Source of the DNA: Psychroserpens mesophilus
GTDB lineage: Bacteria; Bacteroidota; Bacteroidia; Flavobacteriales; Flavobacteriaceae
Length of the DNA: 64,000 bases
Assembly: GCF_000826645.1 (NCBI RefSeq)
Contig: NZ_JXJP01000006.1
Location: 165,090 to 229,089, forward strand
Reading direction: 5' to 3'
Positions 8,040 through 16,106 of the stretch are shown here, piece after piece. Every line of letters starts with the position of its first letter. The stretch's first letter is position 1. The notes under the pieces were generated by a model. The model ran no database searches and was not told the origin of the DNA. It was given only the letters and a program-made list of their open reading frames with translations. The translations under genes and the position numbers were made by a program.

Positions 8040-8885
8040 TCAGTTGTAAAAATAATCAATTTTAAAAACGAGATGATTGTTCTCATCTATTGTCACTCTA
8101 CTGGTTGGATAACCATTAGTATAAGTCCATTCGAAGGTGTGCGAAAATAAACTGTTTGCTACTGATAGGTGATATTTTGGAACAATTGCAATATCACTAA
8201 ATACAGCGCTTCCAATATTGTTTTCATATAGCACGTAATTGTTTTTATAGTCTCCAAACATAAAATTTCTAAAAAATTGGAAATTATTAGGAGGAAGTAG
8301 ATTCTGATCGTAAGTGTAAGTTGATAAAGGTATTGCTGATGAATTGAGTGACATTACATTATAATCTTCATCATATTGAATTTCAATAGTTTCATTAGAA
8401 TTAACCTCTTTGTAAATAATTCCATCATTATTAAGCTGAAAAATTTTTGTGGTTATTTCTCCATTGTCATTGTTTTCACTAGTTATAAATTGATCTTCAT
8501 ATGTGAAAGAAGTCGTGCTTGTGTAGGTATTAGTTATCTCAGTTGTTTGACTTATTCTACCTAAACCATCATAATCTATAAGAAATTCTTCAATTTGATT
8601 TGACGCAGAACTACTAACTTTTCTAAGAACTAATCTGTCATTTTCATAAAAGAAGTTGATGTAAATCCATGTATCATTTGAAATACTGTAAATGGAATCA
8701 ACTATTGGCCTGTTATTTACATAGGTTTTACTGTTGATGATTTCTGGTTCACCAAGCACAAAAGAGGTTGAAATAATTTTAGATACTAAGTGTTGTTGTG
8801 AGACATCATTTACAATAGAGGGAGAATCGTCTGTGTTACAAGAATAACAAGTAATGATAAAGAAAACCAGTAAAATTTTTTTCAT
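8040..8885 (-). CDS. lipoprotein with YD-like repeats, related to the convergent neighbour
   Basis: 281 aa. Lipoprotein signal FFIITCYSC followed by NTDDSP. The body has the same style of repeat as the neighbour: YENDRLVLRKVSS, DYDGLGRISQTTE, TSFTYEDQFITSE and a final FKIDYFYN. DYDGLGR is close to the canonical YD repeat of RHS-type proteins. Probably the product of an old duplication and inversion with the gene at 6887. Function unknown; likely exposed or periplasmic. Confidence 0.7.
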   Translation of the reverse strand: MKKILLVFFIITCYSCNTDDSPSIVNDVSQQHLVSKIISTSFVLGEPEIINSKTYVNNRPIVDSIYSISNDTWIYINFFYENDRLVLRKVSSSASNQIEEFLIDYDGLGRISQTTEITNTYTSTTSFTYEDQFITSENNDNGEITTKIFQLNNDGIIYKEVNSNETIEIQYDEDYNVMSLNSSAIPLSTYTYDQNLLPPNNFQFFRNFMFGDYKNNYVLYENNIGSAVFSDIAIVPKYHLSVANSLFSHTFEWTYTNGYPTSRVTIDENNHLVFKIDYFYN

Positions 8886-8929
8886 ACAATAAATATTTAT
8901 GTCTAAAACTAAACTAAAAAATTAAAGAA

Positions 8930-9511
8930 TCATCTTGATGTAATCATTAGAAAATCAATCAGCTTTTGAATGGCTTTGCCACGATGTCCAATCTTGTTTT
9001 TCTCTTCTAAAGACATTTCTGCGAATGTTTTATCATAACCTTCGGCTTTAAAAATTGGATCATAGCCAAAGCCACCTTGTCCATGCTTGGTTTGGGTGAT
9101 TTCGCCTTTACAAATCCCAGTAAAAGTTTCTAATTCACCATGGAGATGCAGTGCGATAACTGTTTTAAACTGGGCAATTCTATGAGCTTTTTCTTCAAGA
9201 TTACGTAGTAATTGATTCATATTATCATTCGCATCGCGTTGTTCGCCAGCATAACGCGCACTATAAACACCTGGTTCATTGTTTAATGCTTTAATTTCTA
9301 AGCCAGTGTCATCTGCAAAGCAATCAAACCCATAATGTTCTTTTATATATTCAGCTTTCTGAATGGCATTTCCTTCAATTGTTAATTGGGTTTCCGGAAG
9401 GTCTTCAAAACAACCAATATCTTTTAGGCTTAAGAGTTTGATGTGCTTTGGAATTAGGGATTGTACCTCTTTAAGTTTGTTGAGGTTATTTGTGGCGAAA
9501 ACGAGTTGCAT
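8930..9511 (-). CDS. rdgB: non-canonical purine NTP pyrophosphatase (dITP/XTP), RdgB/HAM1 family
   Basis: 193 aa, normal family length. It hydrolyses dITP, XTP and related deaminated purine nucleotides to the monophosphate, preventing their incorporation. Diagnostic motifs: FATNNLNKLKEV at residues 5-16, FADDTGLEI with GVYSARYAG in the middle, and GQGGFGYDPIF followed by EEKNKIGHRGKA near the C-terminus. A clean -7 box lies 21 bp upstream of the start. Confidence 0.96.
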   Translation of the reverse strand: MQLVFATNNLNKLKEVQSLIPKHIKLLSLKDIGCFEDLPETQLTIEGNAIQKAEYIKEHYGFDCFADDTGLEIKALNNEPGVYSARYAGEQRDANDNMNQLLRNLEEKAHRIAQFKTVIALHLHGELETFTGICKGEITQTKHGQGGFGYDPIFKAEGYDKTFAEMSLEEKNKIGHRGKAIQKLIDFLMITSR

Positions 9512-9531
9512 GATCTTTAAATTTGTGCTAT

Positions 9532-9539
9532 CAAAGATA
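9532..9539 (-). promoter_or_regulatory. -7 promoter box (TATCTTTG) for rdgB
   Basis: Exact TAnnTTTG match on the minus strand, 21 bp before the rdgB start codon, giving a short leader of about 13-16 nt. Confidence 0.6.
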
Positions 9540-9587
9540 CTTTAATGCATTCATTTTTTTGTTATTCTTTTACTCAAAAACTTTAGC

Positions 9588-9595
9588 TATCTTTA
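9588..9595 (+). promoter_or_regulatory. probable -7 box (TATCTTTA) for the acyl-CoA ligase gene
   Basis: One mismatch to TAnnTTTG, 23 bp upstream of the ATG at 9619. A TTTG at 9558-9561 is farther away than the ideal -33 spacing, so this is a weaker call. Confidence 0.4.
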
Positions 9596-9618
9596 GTTTC
9601 TACTAACTACAAACAAGA

Positions 9619-11259
9619 ATGCAAGAATTTAAATCACCTCTTGAAGCCTTTCTTTATTGGGAAGCAGAATCACTAAACCAGATTTTTTTAAATCAGCCAG
9701 TTAGTGGAAATAAACTCACATTTACGTTCAAAGAGGCTGGACTAGAAGCTCGTAAGATAGCTGCTTATCTCAAATCTTTAAATCTTCCTGACCGAAGTCA
9801 TATTGCTCTGTTTTCAAAAAATTGTGCCCATTGGGTTATGGCAGATTTGGCTATTATGATGGCTGGTTTTGTTTCAATTCCCATATATCCTACATTGAAT
9901 AGTACAACAATGCACCAGATTTTGAATCACAGTGATACCAAAGCTATTATAGTTGGTAAATTAGATGATTATAAGTCTCAAAAAGAAGGCATACCAGATA
10001 TTCCGAGAATTAGTATTGGACTTTTTGGAGTTTTTGATGGAATTGTATGGGAAGATATTATTGAAAACACAAAACCGTTAATTGAGGTGCAACAAACAGA
10101 TTCAAACGCACTTCATACTATTATTTACACTTCTGGAACTACAGGAACACCCAAAGGTGTGATGCATTCTGGTAGTAATTTTATGGAATCGTCGTCTACT
10201 TTAGTTCGTGAATTTACCTTAGATAACAAACCAAAGTTATTTTCTTATTTGCCTTTAGCTCATGTGGCAGAACGATTGCTTATAAATGCAGGAATGGTAT
10301 TGGGAGGATCTATTACGTTTGCCGAATCTCTTGATACTTTTGCTAAAGATTTAGAAGCCGTTCAGCCAAATTTGTTTTTTGCTGTACCAAGAATATGGAC
10401 GAAGTTCAGGGAAAAAATTCTAGAGTCTATTCCACAGAAAAACCTTAATGTTTTATTGAAAATTCCATTTATTAATAAATTAATTATCAATAAATTAAAG
10501 CAAAAATTAGGACTTAAAGAGGCTGTTTTTATTGCTTCAGCTGCAGCACCAATTGCTTCAGAAATTGTACAATGGTACCTGAAGCTGGATATCACAATCT
10601 ATCAAGGTTATGGAATGACAGAAGATTGTTGTGTGTCTCATTTTAATAAACCTGGTGCTAGTAAAATAGGTTCAGTGGGTAAAACCTTTGATAATGTAAG
10701 AGCTAAATTGTCTCCTGAAGGTGAAATTTGTATTAAAAATAAATGTTTAATGATGGGCTATTATAAAGCTCCGGAGTTAACAGCTCAAGTTTTTGATGAT
10801 GAAGGCTATCTGAAAACTGGTGATATGGGAGAATTTGATCACGACGGATTTTTAAGCATTGTTGGCCGTGTTAAAGATCAGTTTAAAACCGATAAGGGCA
10901 AATATATCTCTCCATCGCATATTGAGTTATTGATGGCAGGCAATACAGACATTGAACAAATATGTATTGTGGGAATTGGAATTCCGCAGCCTATCGCTTT
11001 AATAACCTTATCTGAACTTGGTAGGGCAAAGTCAAGTCAAGATTTAATTCGGTCACTTCAAACAAGTATGTCAGCTATTAATCCGTCTCTTGAAAAACAT
11101 GAACGTCTAGAAAAAGTAGTGATTATGAAAGAGGATTGGAACGTTGCTAACGGATTGACAACACCGAGTATGAAAGTTAAGCGCAACAGTATCGAGAAAA
11201 TTCATCAGGAGTTCTATTCAACTTGGTTTGATATGTCGGAAATTGTAATCTTTGAATAG
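9619..11259 (+). CDS. AMP-binding long-chain fatty acid--CoA ligase family protein
   Basis: 546 aa. Adenylate-forming enzyme expected to activate fatty acids with ATP and CoA. The phosphate-binding loop is YTSGTTGTPKG (residues 170-180). Further motifs are YGMTEDC (A5), LKTGDMGEFDHDGFLSIVGRVKD (A7/A8) and a C-terminal region with VKRNSIEK holding a candidate catalytic Lys. It is shorter than the roughly 590-600 aa FadD-like ligases of the order, matching a second AMP-binding type often seen in Flavobacteriia. Chain-length preference cannot be read. It stands alone between rdgB and the HPF-like gene. Confidence 0.9.
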   Translation: MQEFKSPLEAFLYWEAESLNQIFLNQPVSGNKLTFTFKEAGLEARKIAAYLKSLNLPDRSHIALFSKNCAHWVMADLAIMMAGFVSIPIYPTLNSTTMHQILNHSDTKAIIVGKLDDYKSQKEGIPDIPRISIGLFGVFDGIVWEDIIENTKPLIEVQQTDSNALHTIIYTSGTTGTPKGVMHSGSNFMESSSTLVREFTLDNKPKLFSYLPLAHVAERLLINAGMVLGGSITFAESLDTFAKDLEAVQPNLFFAVPRIWTKFREKILESIPQKNLNVLLKIPFINKLIINKLKQKLGLKEAVFIASAAAPIASEIVQWYLKLDITIYQGYGMTEDCCVSHFNKPGASKIGSVGKTFDNVRAKLSPEGEICIKNKCLMMGYYKAPELTAQVFDDEGYLKTGDMGEFDHDGFLSIVGRVKDQFKTDKGKYISPSHIELLMAGNTDIEQICIVGIGIPQPIALITLSELGRAKSSQDLIRSLQTSMSAINPSLEKHERLEKVVIMKEDWNVANGLTTPSMKVKRNSIEKIHQEFYSTWFDMSEIVIFE

Positions 11260-11366
11260 ATGTATAGAATGTCAAATTTACCAATACTTTATGATTTTTG
11301 TCATTCAAAAATACTTTTCAATTTCGTAAATTTAGATATTAAAATTAATTAAAAACAAGATCGATT

Positions 11367-11666
11367 ATGAATGTAAATATCAGATATGTCAATGTTGACG
11401 TGAGCGAAACTTTAAACACATTTACAGAAGAAAAACTAGCAAAATTATTCAATAGATATGAATTTTTAATAGGAGCAGCGGTTAGATTCAAACAAGACGA
11501 CAATAGTCACACGAAGGGTAAAATCTGTGACATAGAATTAAGTTTACCTGGCCCTCGAATATTCGCAACTTCTGATGAAGCACAGTATGAAGTCGCTGTA
11601 AGAGAAACTATTAAAGATTTAGAAAAGCAATTAAAAAAACGAAAAGAAGTGTTTAATACACATTAA
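11367..11666 (+). CDS. hpf: HPF/RaiA-family ribosome-associated protein
   Basis: 99 aa, the short form of the ribosome hibernation factor, which binds the 30S decoding region in stationary phase. The beta-alpha-beta-beta-beta-alpha fold is visible in NVNIRYVNVDVSETLNTFTE at the start, the central strand CDIELSLPGPRIFATSDE and the C-terminal helix AVRETIKDLEKQLKKRKE. It lacks the long C-terminal dimerisation domain, so pairing into 100S particles would need another factor. It has its own terminator downstream. Confidence 0.9.
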   Translation: MNVNIRYVNVDVSETLNTFTEEKLAKLFNRYEFLIGAAVRFKQDDNSHTKGKICDIELSLPGPRIFATSDEAQYEVAVRETIKDLEKQLKKRKEVFNTH

Positions 11667-11689
11667 TTCTTTAAATTTTATACGTTAAG

Positions 11690-11728
11690 GCCTTGTGTAA
11701 TTCGAAAGAATTTCATGAGGCTTTTTTT
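11690..11728 (+). terminator. Rho-independent terminator after the HPF-like gene
   Basis: A 14-position stem (11690-11703 with 11708-11721, two G-U pairs and one mismatch) capped by a GAAA tetraloop closed by C-G, then seven T. Confidence 0.88.
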
Positions 11729-11789
11729 CTATATGAAGTATTTATAGTTTAGGAATGATATATTTGTAACGACTTAAATTTTATTTCAA

Positions 11790-13859
11790 ATGAAAAAACT
11801 AACTGCTGTTATTGTATTATTGTCACTTATGAATTGTTCTGAAAAAGAAACTCAAAAACAACATACTGAATTACAAAAAGACAATCCGTTCAACGTTGCT
11901 TTGAATGAGCCTTTTGATTATGCTAAAGTTACTGGTGAATCTATTCAAGAGTATGTGAGTTACGAAATTGAAAAGGCCAATCTTATCCTTGAAAATATTA
12001 AAAAAGAAGCCTCTCCAACATTAGAAAATACGTTTCTTCCATTTGATGCAGCAATGAATAAATTAGGTCAGGCTGGTAGAAATTCATTCATGTTGTACTG
12101 GACATCAACTGATTCTATTACAAGAGCTAAAGGTTTAGAGTATTCGCAAAAAGTAGATTCTTTAAATACTGCTATTACATCAGATAAAACCTTATTTAAC
12201 CAATTCGAAACCTTTAAGGCTTCTGATGCTTATTCTGAATTGAATGACAGAAGACAACGCTTTGTTGATGATATTATCAAAGAATTTGTGCAATCTGGCG
12301 TTAATCTTTCAGAAGATAAATTAGAAAAATTTAAAACTCTTAAGTCTGAAATTACCGATTTAACCTCTCAGTATTCCACGAATATGAATACGGCTAACTT
12401 AGTATTAACATTAGATGAAGCAGGAGCAGACGGACTACCAGAAAGTTTTAAAGACACCTACAGAACTGAAAACGGCACTTACGAAATTCCTGCTCAACCT
12501 TCAACTGGAGGACCAGTTATGGATAATGCCACGCGTCCTGAAACCAGAAAGCAATACCAAATGTTGTATTCAAATCGAGGTGCCGAAAAAAATATTGACA
12601 TCTTAAATCAGTTGGTAAAAAAGCGTTATCAACTCTCACAATTAATGGGTTATAAATCTTATGCTGAATATAATTTAGTTCCTAAAATGGCTAGTAATCC
12701 AGAAACAGTATGGAAGTTTATTGAAGATTTAGTAGCCGAATCTAAAGAAAAAGCAATTCAGGATATTGAAATACTAAAAACAGCCAGAAAAAAACTAGAT
12801 AATATTGATACTGACAAAGCTTTAAATCCTTGGGATGTTTCCTATTATAAAAATCAAATCTTAAAAACCGACTACCAGGTTGATACTGAAAAAATTCGAG
12901 AATATTTACCTGTTGACGCATGCTTAGAAGGCTTGTTCGACTTGTATCAAGAACTTCTGGACTTAGAGTTCAGAAAAATAGAAAATGCTTCAGTATGGCA
13001 TGAAGATGTGCAAGCATATGAGGTATTTGAAAATGGCACCTTAAAAGGTCGCTTCTATTTAGATTTATATCCACGACCATTTAAAGAATCCTGGTTTTAC
13101 GCAGTGCCTTTATCAACAGGTAAACAAATGGAAAATGGTTATGAAGTTCCTGTAGCTATGCTTTTAGGCAATTTTACAAAAGGAACTGATAAAATCCCGT
13201 CTATGATTTCTCATAACGAATTAAGTACGTTGTTTCATGAGTTCGGACATATTATGGATGCTATGGCTTATGAAGGCGAATACAGTTTACAAGCCGATAC
13301 AAAAAGTGATTTTGTAGAAGCGATGTCACAAATTTTTGAAAACTGGATTTGGGATTATAACACCTTAAGTGCTTTTGCAAAACACTATGAAACAGGAGAA
13401 GTTTTACCTAAAGCACTGTTTGATAATATGGTCAATGCTAAAAACGTATCGTCTGGTTTATCAGCTCAAGGCTCATTGAGAAACTGTATTTATGATATGA
13501 ATTTATATGACAAATATAATCCGAATCAACCTTTAGATACAGACCAGCTATGGAAAGACATTGATAAACAAATGGGTGTAATGGATTGGTATATTGAAGG
13601 AACTCATCCTCAGGCAAGTTGGATTCATATCAATACACATCCAGTATATTATTATGGGTATTTATGGTCTGAAGTCTATGCACAGGATATGTTTACCGTA
13701 TTTGAGAAGAATGGATTGCGTGACCAGCAAACAGGTGTGAAGTATAGAAAATTAATTTTAGCAAATGGAAGTCAGCGACCAGTTGATGAAACTGTTGAAG
13801 AGTTTTTAGGACGACCTATGAATAACAAAGCATATATCAAAAGTCTTGGCTTGGAGTAA
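11790..13859 (+). CDS. M3-family metallopeptidase (Dcp-like dipeptidyl carboxypeptidase), lipoprotein
   Basis: 689 aa zinc peptidase of the thimet oligopeptidase/Dcp family, cleaving short peptides. The zinc site HEFGH is at residues 483-487, with the third ligand probably Glu510 in SDFVEAMSQ. The C-terminal substrate motif includes HINTHPVYYYGYLWSEVYA, and the end resembles FLGRPMNNKAYIKSLG, typical of Dcp. The N-terminus is a lipoprotein signal (LSLMNC), so the enzyme should sit in the periplasm or outer membrane rather than the cytosol. Overlapping or closely spaced with the small gene downstream (6 bp). Confidence 0.93.
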   Translation: MKKLTAVIVLLSLMNCSEKETQKQHTELQKDNPFNVALNEPFDYAKVTGESIQEYVSYEIEKANLILENIKKEASPTLENTFLPFDAAMNKLGQAGRNSFMLYWTSTDSITRAKGLEYSQKVDSLNTAITSDKTLFNQFETFKASDAYSELNDRRQRFVDDIIKEFVQSGVNLSEDKLEKFKTLKSEITDLTSQYSTNMNTANLVLTLDEAGADGLPESFKDTYRTENGTYEIPAQPSTGGPVMDNATRPETRKQYQMLYSNRGAEKNIDILNQLVKKRYQLSQLMGYKSYAEYNLVPKMASNPETVWKFIEDLVAESKEKAIQDIEILKTARKKLDNIDTDKALNPWDVSYYKNQILKTDYQVDTEKIREYLPVDACLEGLFDLYQELLDLEFRKIENASVWHEDVQAYEVFENGTLKGRFYLDLYPRPFKESWFYAVPLSTGKQMENGYEVPVAMLLGNFTKGTDKIPSMISHNELSTLFHEFGHIMDAMAYEGEYSLQADTKSDFVEAMSQIFENWIWDYNTLSAFAKHYETGEVLPKALFDNMVNAKNVSSGLSAQGSLRNCIYDMNLYDKYNPNQPLDTDQLWKDIDKQMGVMDWYIEGTHPQASWIHINTHPVYYYGYLWSEVYAQDMFTVFEKNGLRDQQTGVKYRKLILANGSQRPVDETVEEFLGRPMNNKAYIKSLGLE

Positions 13860-13865
13860 ACCGTA

Positions 13866-14513
13866 ATGAAACACACAAAATACATTTTTATTTTTTGTTC
13901 GTTTTTGTTTTTGTCTAACTACAAAAGCTATAAAGAGTATGAGTTTGATTACATAATAGAATATTCATCTTCAATTCACGGTTCAGAACCTTATTCAGTT
14001 TTTTACTTAACGAATTCAAAAGACAATAGTTATTGGGCTAGTTTTTATAATTTAAATGAAGAGAGCTTTAATCTCACATTTAGAAAACATGGTAGTATAA
14101 GTAGAAGAGTTGTAATAAATAAAAAAGAGTTTTACAAAGCGGAAACTATTTTTATGGAAAGAGGATTTGCACACGTGAAAGCTATTTCAGAGCGTTCTGC
14201 AAAAAAGACTGGTTTTTTAAAATTAAATGATACTATAATTAATAATACAACTCATCAACATTTCGAATTCAAGACATTGAAGTCAAAAAAGAAGGATTTA
14301 GTTATTCATTATATAATTGAGCCTAGTACAGAAAATCATTTACCAGTACTTTTCTATCCTGATGCTTATATAGAATGGAAGGTTGAAAAAAACTTGCCTA
14401 ATGGGATTTTTAAAGAACTTTATTATACCAATGACAATAATGAATTCTTAGAAAATCATTTAAAGCTGGTAGGTTATCAACCATACAATAAAGTGATAAG
14501 AATGAGATTTTAA
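13866..14513 (+). CDS. hypothetical exported protein
   Basis: 215 aa. A hydrophobic N-terminus (IFIFCSFLFLSNY) suggests export; it has no clear lipobox. The mature part alternates short polar beta strands (EFDYIIEYSSS, YWASFYN, FNLTFRKHG) and ends in a basic segment. I do not recognise a family. It begins 6 bp after the M3 peptidase stop, so the two are probably co-transcribed, but nothing links their functions. Confidence 0.6.
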   Translation: MKHTKYIFIFCSFLFLSNYKSYKEYEFDYIIEYSSSIHGSEPYSVFYLTNSKDNSYWASFYNLNEESFNLTFRKHGSISRRVVINKKEFYKAETIFMERGFAHVKAISERSAKKTGFLKLNDTIINNTTHQHFEFKTLKSKKKDLVIHYIIEPSTENHLPVLFYPDAYIEWKVEKNLPNGIFKELYYTNDNNEFLENHLKLVGYQPYNKVIRMRF

Positions 14514-14516
14514 TTT

Positions 14517-14990
14517 TCATCTATGATGATAAGGCTCATTTCGTAAAATCGTAAAGCCACGATACAATTGTTCAATCACAAACAAGCGAATCATTTGATG
14601 GGAAAAGGTCATTTTTGACAAGGACAGTTTTCCATTTGCTTTTTGATATACTTCTTGAGAAAAACCATAAGGTCCACCAATAACAAACACCAGTTGCTTA
14701 ATTCCAGAATTCATGTGTTTTTGTAAATAGTTTGAAAAGGCTACAGAATCCAGCTGCTTTCCATTTTCATCTAATAAAATCAGTACATCTGTAGGATTTA
14801 GTTTGTTTAAAATGAGTTCGCCTTCCTTTTGCTTTTGTTGGTCTTCACTAAGATTTTTAGCTTTTTTTAAATCAGGAATAATATCAAACTCAAATTTTAC
14901 ATAAAAGCCCAGACGTTTTTGATAATCATCAATAAGCGCTTGTAATTGTTTATTGTCGGTTTTGCCAATGGCAAGAAGTTTAATTGTCAT
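14517..14990 (-). CDS. rlmH: 23S rRNA (pseudouridine-1915-N3)-methyltransferase RlmH
   Basis: 157 aa, the full family length. A SPOUT methyltransferase that acts on helix 69 of 23S rRNA in the assembled 70S ribosome. Signature elements: LLAIGKTDN at the N-terminus, LLDENGKQLDS, the SAM-binding knot VFVIGGPYGFSQEV, and the C-terminal LSKMTFSHQMIRLFVIEQLYRG with NEPYHH. The 3' end is 3 bp from the convergent gene. Confidence 0.97.
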   Translation of the reverse strand: MTIKLLAIGKTDNKQLQALIDDYQKRLGFYVKFEFDIIPDLKKAKNLSEDQQKQKEGELILNKLNPTDVLILLDENGKQLDSVAFSNYLQKHMNSGIKQLVFVIGGPYGFSQEVYQKANGKLSLSKMTFSHQMIRLFVIEQLYRGFTILRNEPYHHR

Positions 14991-15079
14991 AGGTCAAAGT
15001 TATACTTTTTTAGAATTTGAAATTTATTTTTTAAAATTTTTTAAGATGCAATTAGTATTTTTACAACAAATACTCATCT

Positions 15080-15940
15080 ATGATTTCTAAAGAACAATTC
15101 AACAAAGAAATAGATTTAATTATCGCAAACGCTATCAGAGAAGATGTAGGTGATGGTGATCACAGTTCGTTAGCTTGTATTCCTGCAACTGCGATGGGAA
15201 AAGCCAAACTTTTAGTGAAAGATGAAGGTGTTATTGCTGGCGTGGAATTCGCTAAAATGGTCTTTGCTTATGTCGATAAAGACATGACTGTTGAAACTTT
15301 AATAGAAGACGGAAGTCAGGTAAAATATGGTGATATTGTGTTTTACGTGGAAGGCGCTTCGCAATCTATTTTGAAAGCTGAACGTTTAGTATTGAATGCC
15401 ATGCAACGCATGAGCGCAATTGCTACAAAAACCAAGCAGTTTGTAGATTTATTGGAAGGTACAGGAACTAAAATTTTAGATACCAGAAAAACCACGCCTG
15501 GAATCAGAGCTTTAGAAAAATGGGCTGTTAAAATTGGAGGAGGAGAGAACCACAGATTTGCATTGTATGATATGATCATGTTGAAAGATAATCATATTGA
15601 TTTTGCAGGTGGTGTTTCTAAAGCAATTCAGTTAACAAAGCAATATTTGAAAGATACTGGACGAGACCTGAAAATAATTGTTGAAGCCCGAAATCTGGCA
15701 GAAATCAAAGCGATTTTAAATGAAGGCGGTGTGTATCGAATTTTAATTGATAATTTTAATTACGAAGATACCAGAACTGCTGTAAAATTAATTGGAAATC
15801 AATGCTTGACAGAATCTTCAGGTGGTATTAATGAAAAAACACTTAGAAAGTATGCCGAATGTGGTGTCGATTATATTTCTTCTGGTGCATTAACGCACTC
15901 TGTTTTTAATAAAGATTTGAGTCTGAAGGCTGTGGAATGA
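15080..15940 (+). CDS. nadC: nicotinate-nucleotide diphosphorylase (quinolinate phosphoribosyltransferase)
   Basis: 286 aa. Converts quinolinate and PRPP to nicotinate mononucleotide, CO2 and PPi in de novo NAD synthesis. Motifs: REDVGDGDHSS at the N-terminus, VLNAMQRMSAIAT, the core KILDTRKTTPGIRALEKWAV, GGGENHRFALYDMIMLKDNH, and VEARNLAEIKAIL. Size and motif order are standard. The other de novo NAD genes are not in the window. Confidence 0.97.
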   Translation: MISKEQFNKEIDLIIANAIREDVGDGDHSSLACIPATAMGKAKLLVKDEGVIAGVEFAKMVFAYVDKDMTVETLIEDGSQVKYGDIVFYVEGASQSILKAERLVLNAMQRMSAIATKTKQFVDLLEGTGTKILDTRKTTPGIRALEKWAVKIGGGENHRFALYDMIMLKDNHIDFAGGVSKAIQLTKQYLKDTGRDLKIIVEARNLAEIKAILNEGGVYRILIDNFNYEDTRTAVKLIGNQCLTESSGGINEKTLRKYAECGVDYISSGALTHSVFNKDLSLKAVE

Positions 15941-15954
15941 GGTTTTTTTTAAAA

Positions 15955-16005
15955 AGGCATTAGGCATAAGGCATTAGCTAGGAAAACATAAGGCATAAGA
16001 AATTA
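15955..16005. repeat. degenerate GGCATAAG/GGCATTAG short repeats
   Basis: A run of imperfect copies of a GGCATAAG-like word: three adjoining copies at 15955-15976 and two more at 15987-16005. Similar low-complexity tracts occur between genes in this family. Just downstream lies the cleaner 7-bp microsatellite, which may have grown from the same kind of sequence. Confidence 0.6.
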
Positions 16006-16043
16006 GTGAGGAGTTATTTGAACGAGATAATTGAATTATTTTT

Positions 16044-16106
16044 CTTATCACTTATCACTTATCACTTATCACTTATCACTTATCACTTATCACTTATCAC
16101 TTATCA
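16044..16106. repeat. 7-bp microsatellite, nine perfect copies
   Basis: Nine uninterrupted copies of CTTATCA (TGATAAG on the other strand) at 16044-16106. The minus-strand gene ends inside it: the last codons and the stop at 16090-16092 come from the repeat. Because 7 is not a multiple of 3 and the unit contains TGA, the frame closes within the first two to three units whatever the total copy number. Confidence 0.95.

Noticed and set aside
16044..16106. CRISPR array
   Set aside because: The unit is only 7 bp, contiguous, without spacers, and no cas genes are present; it is a microsatellite.
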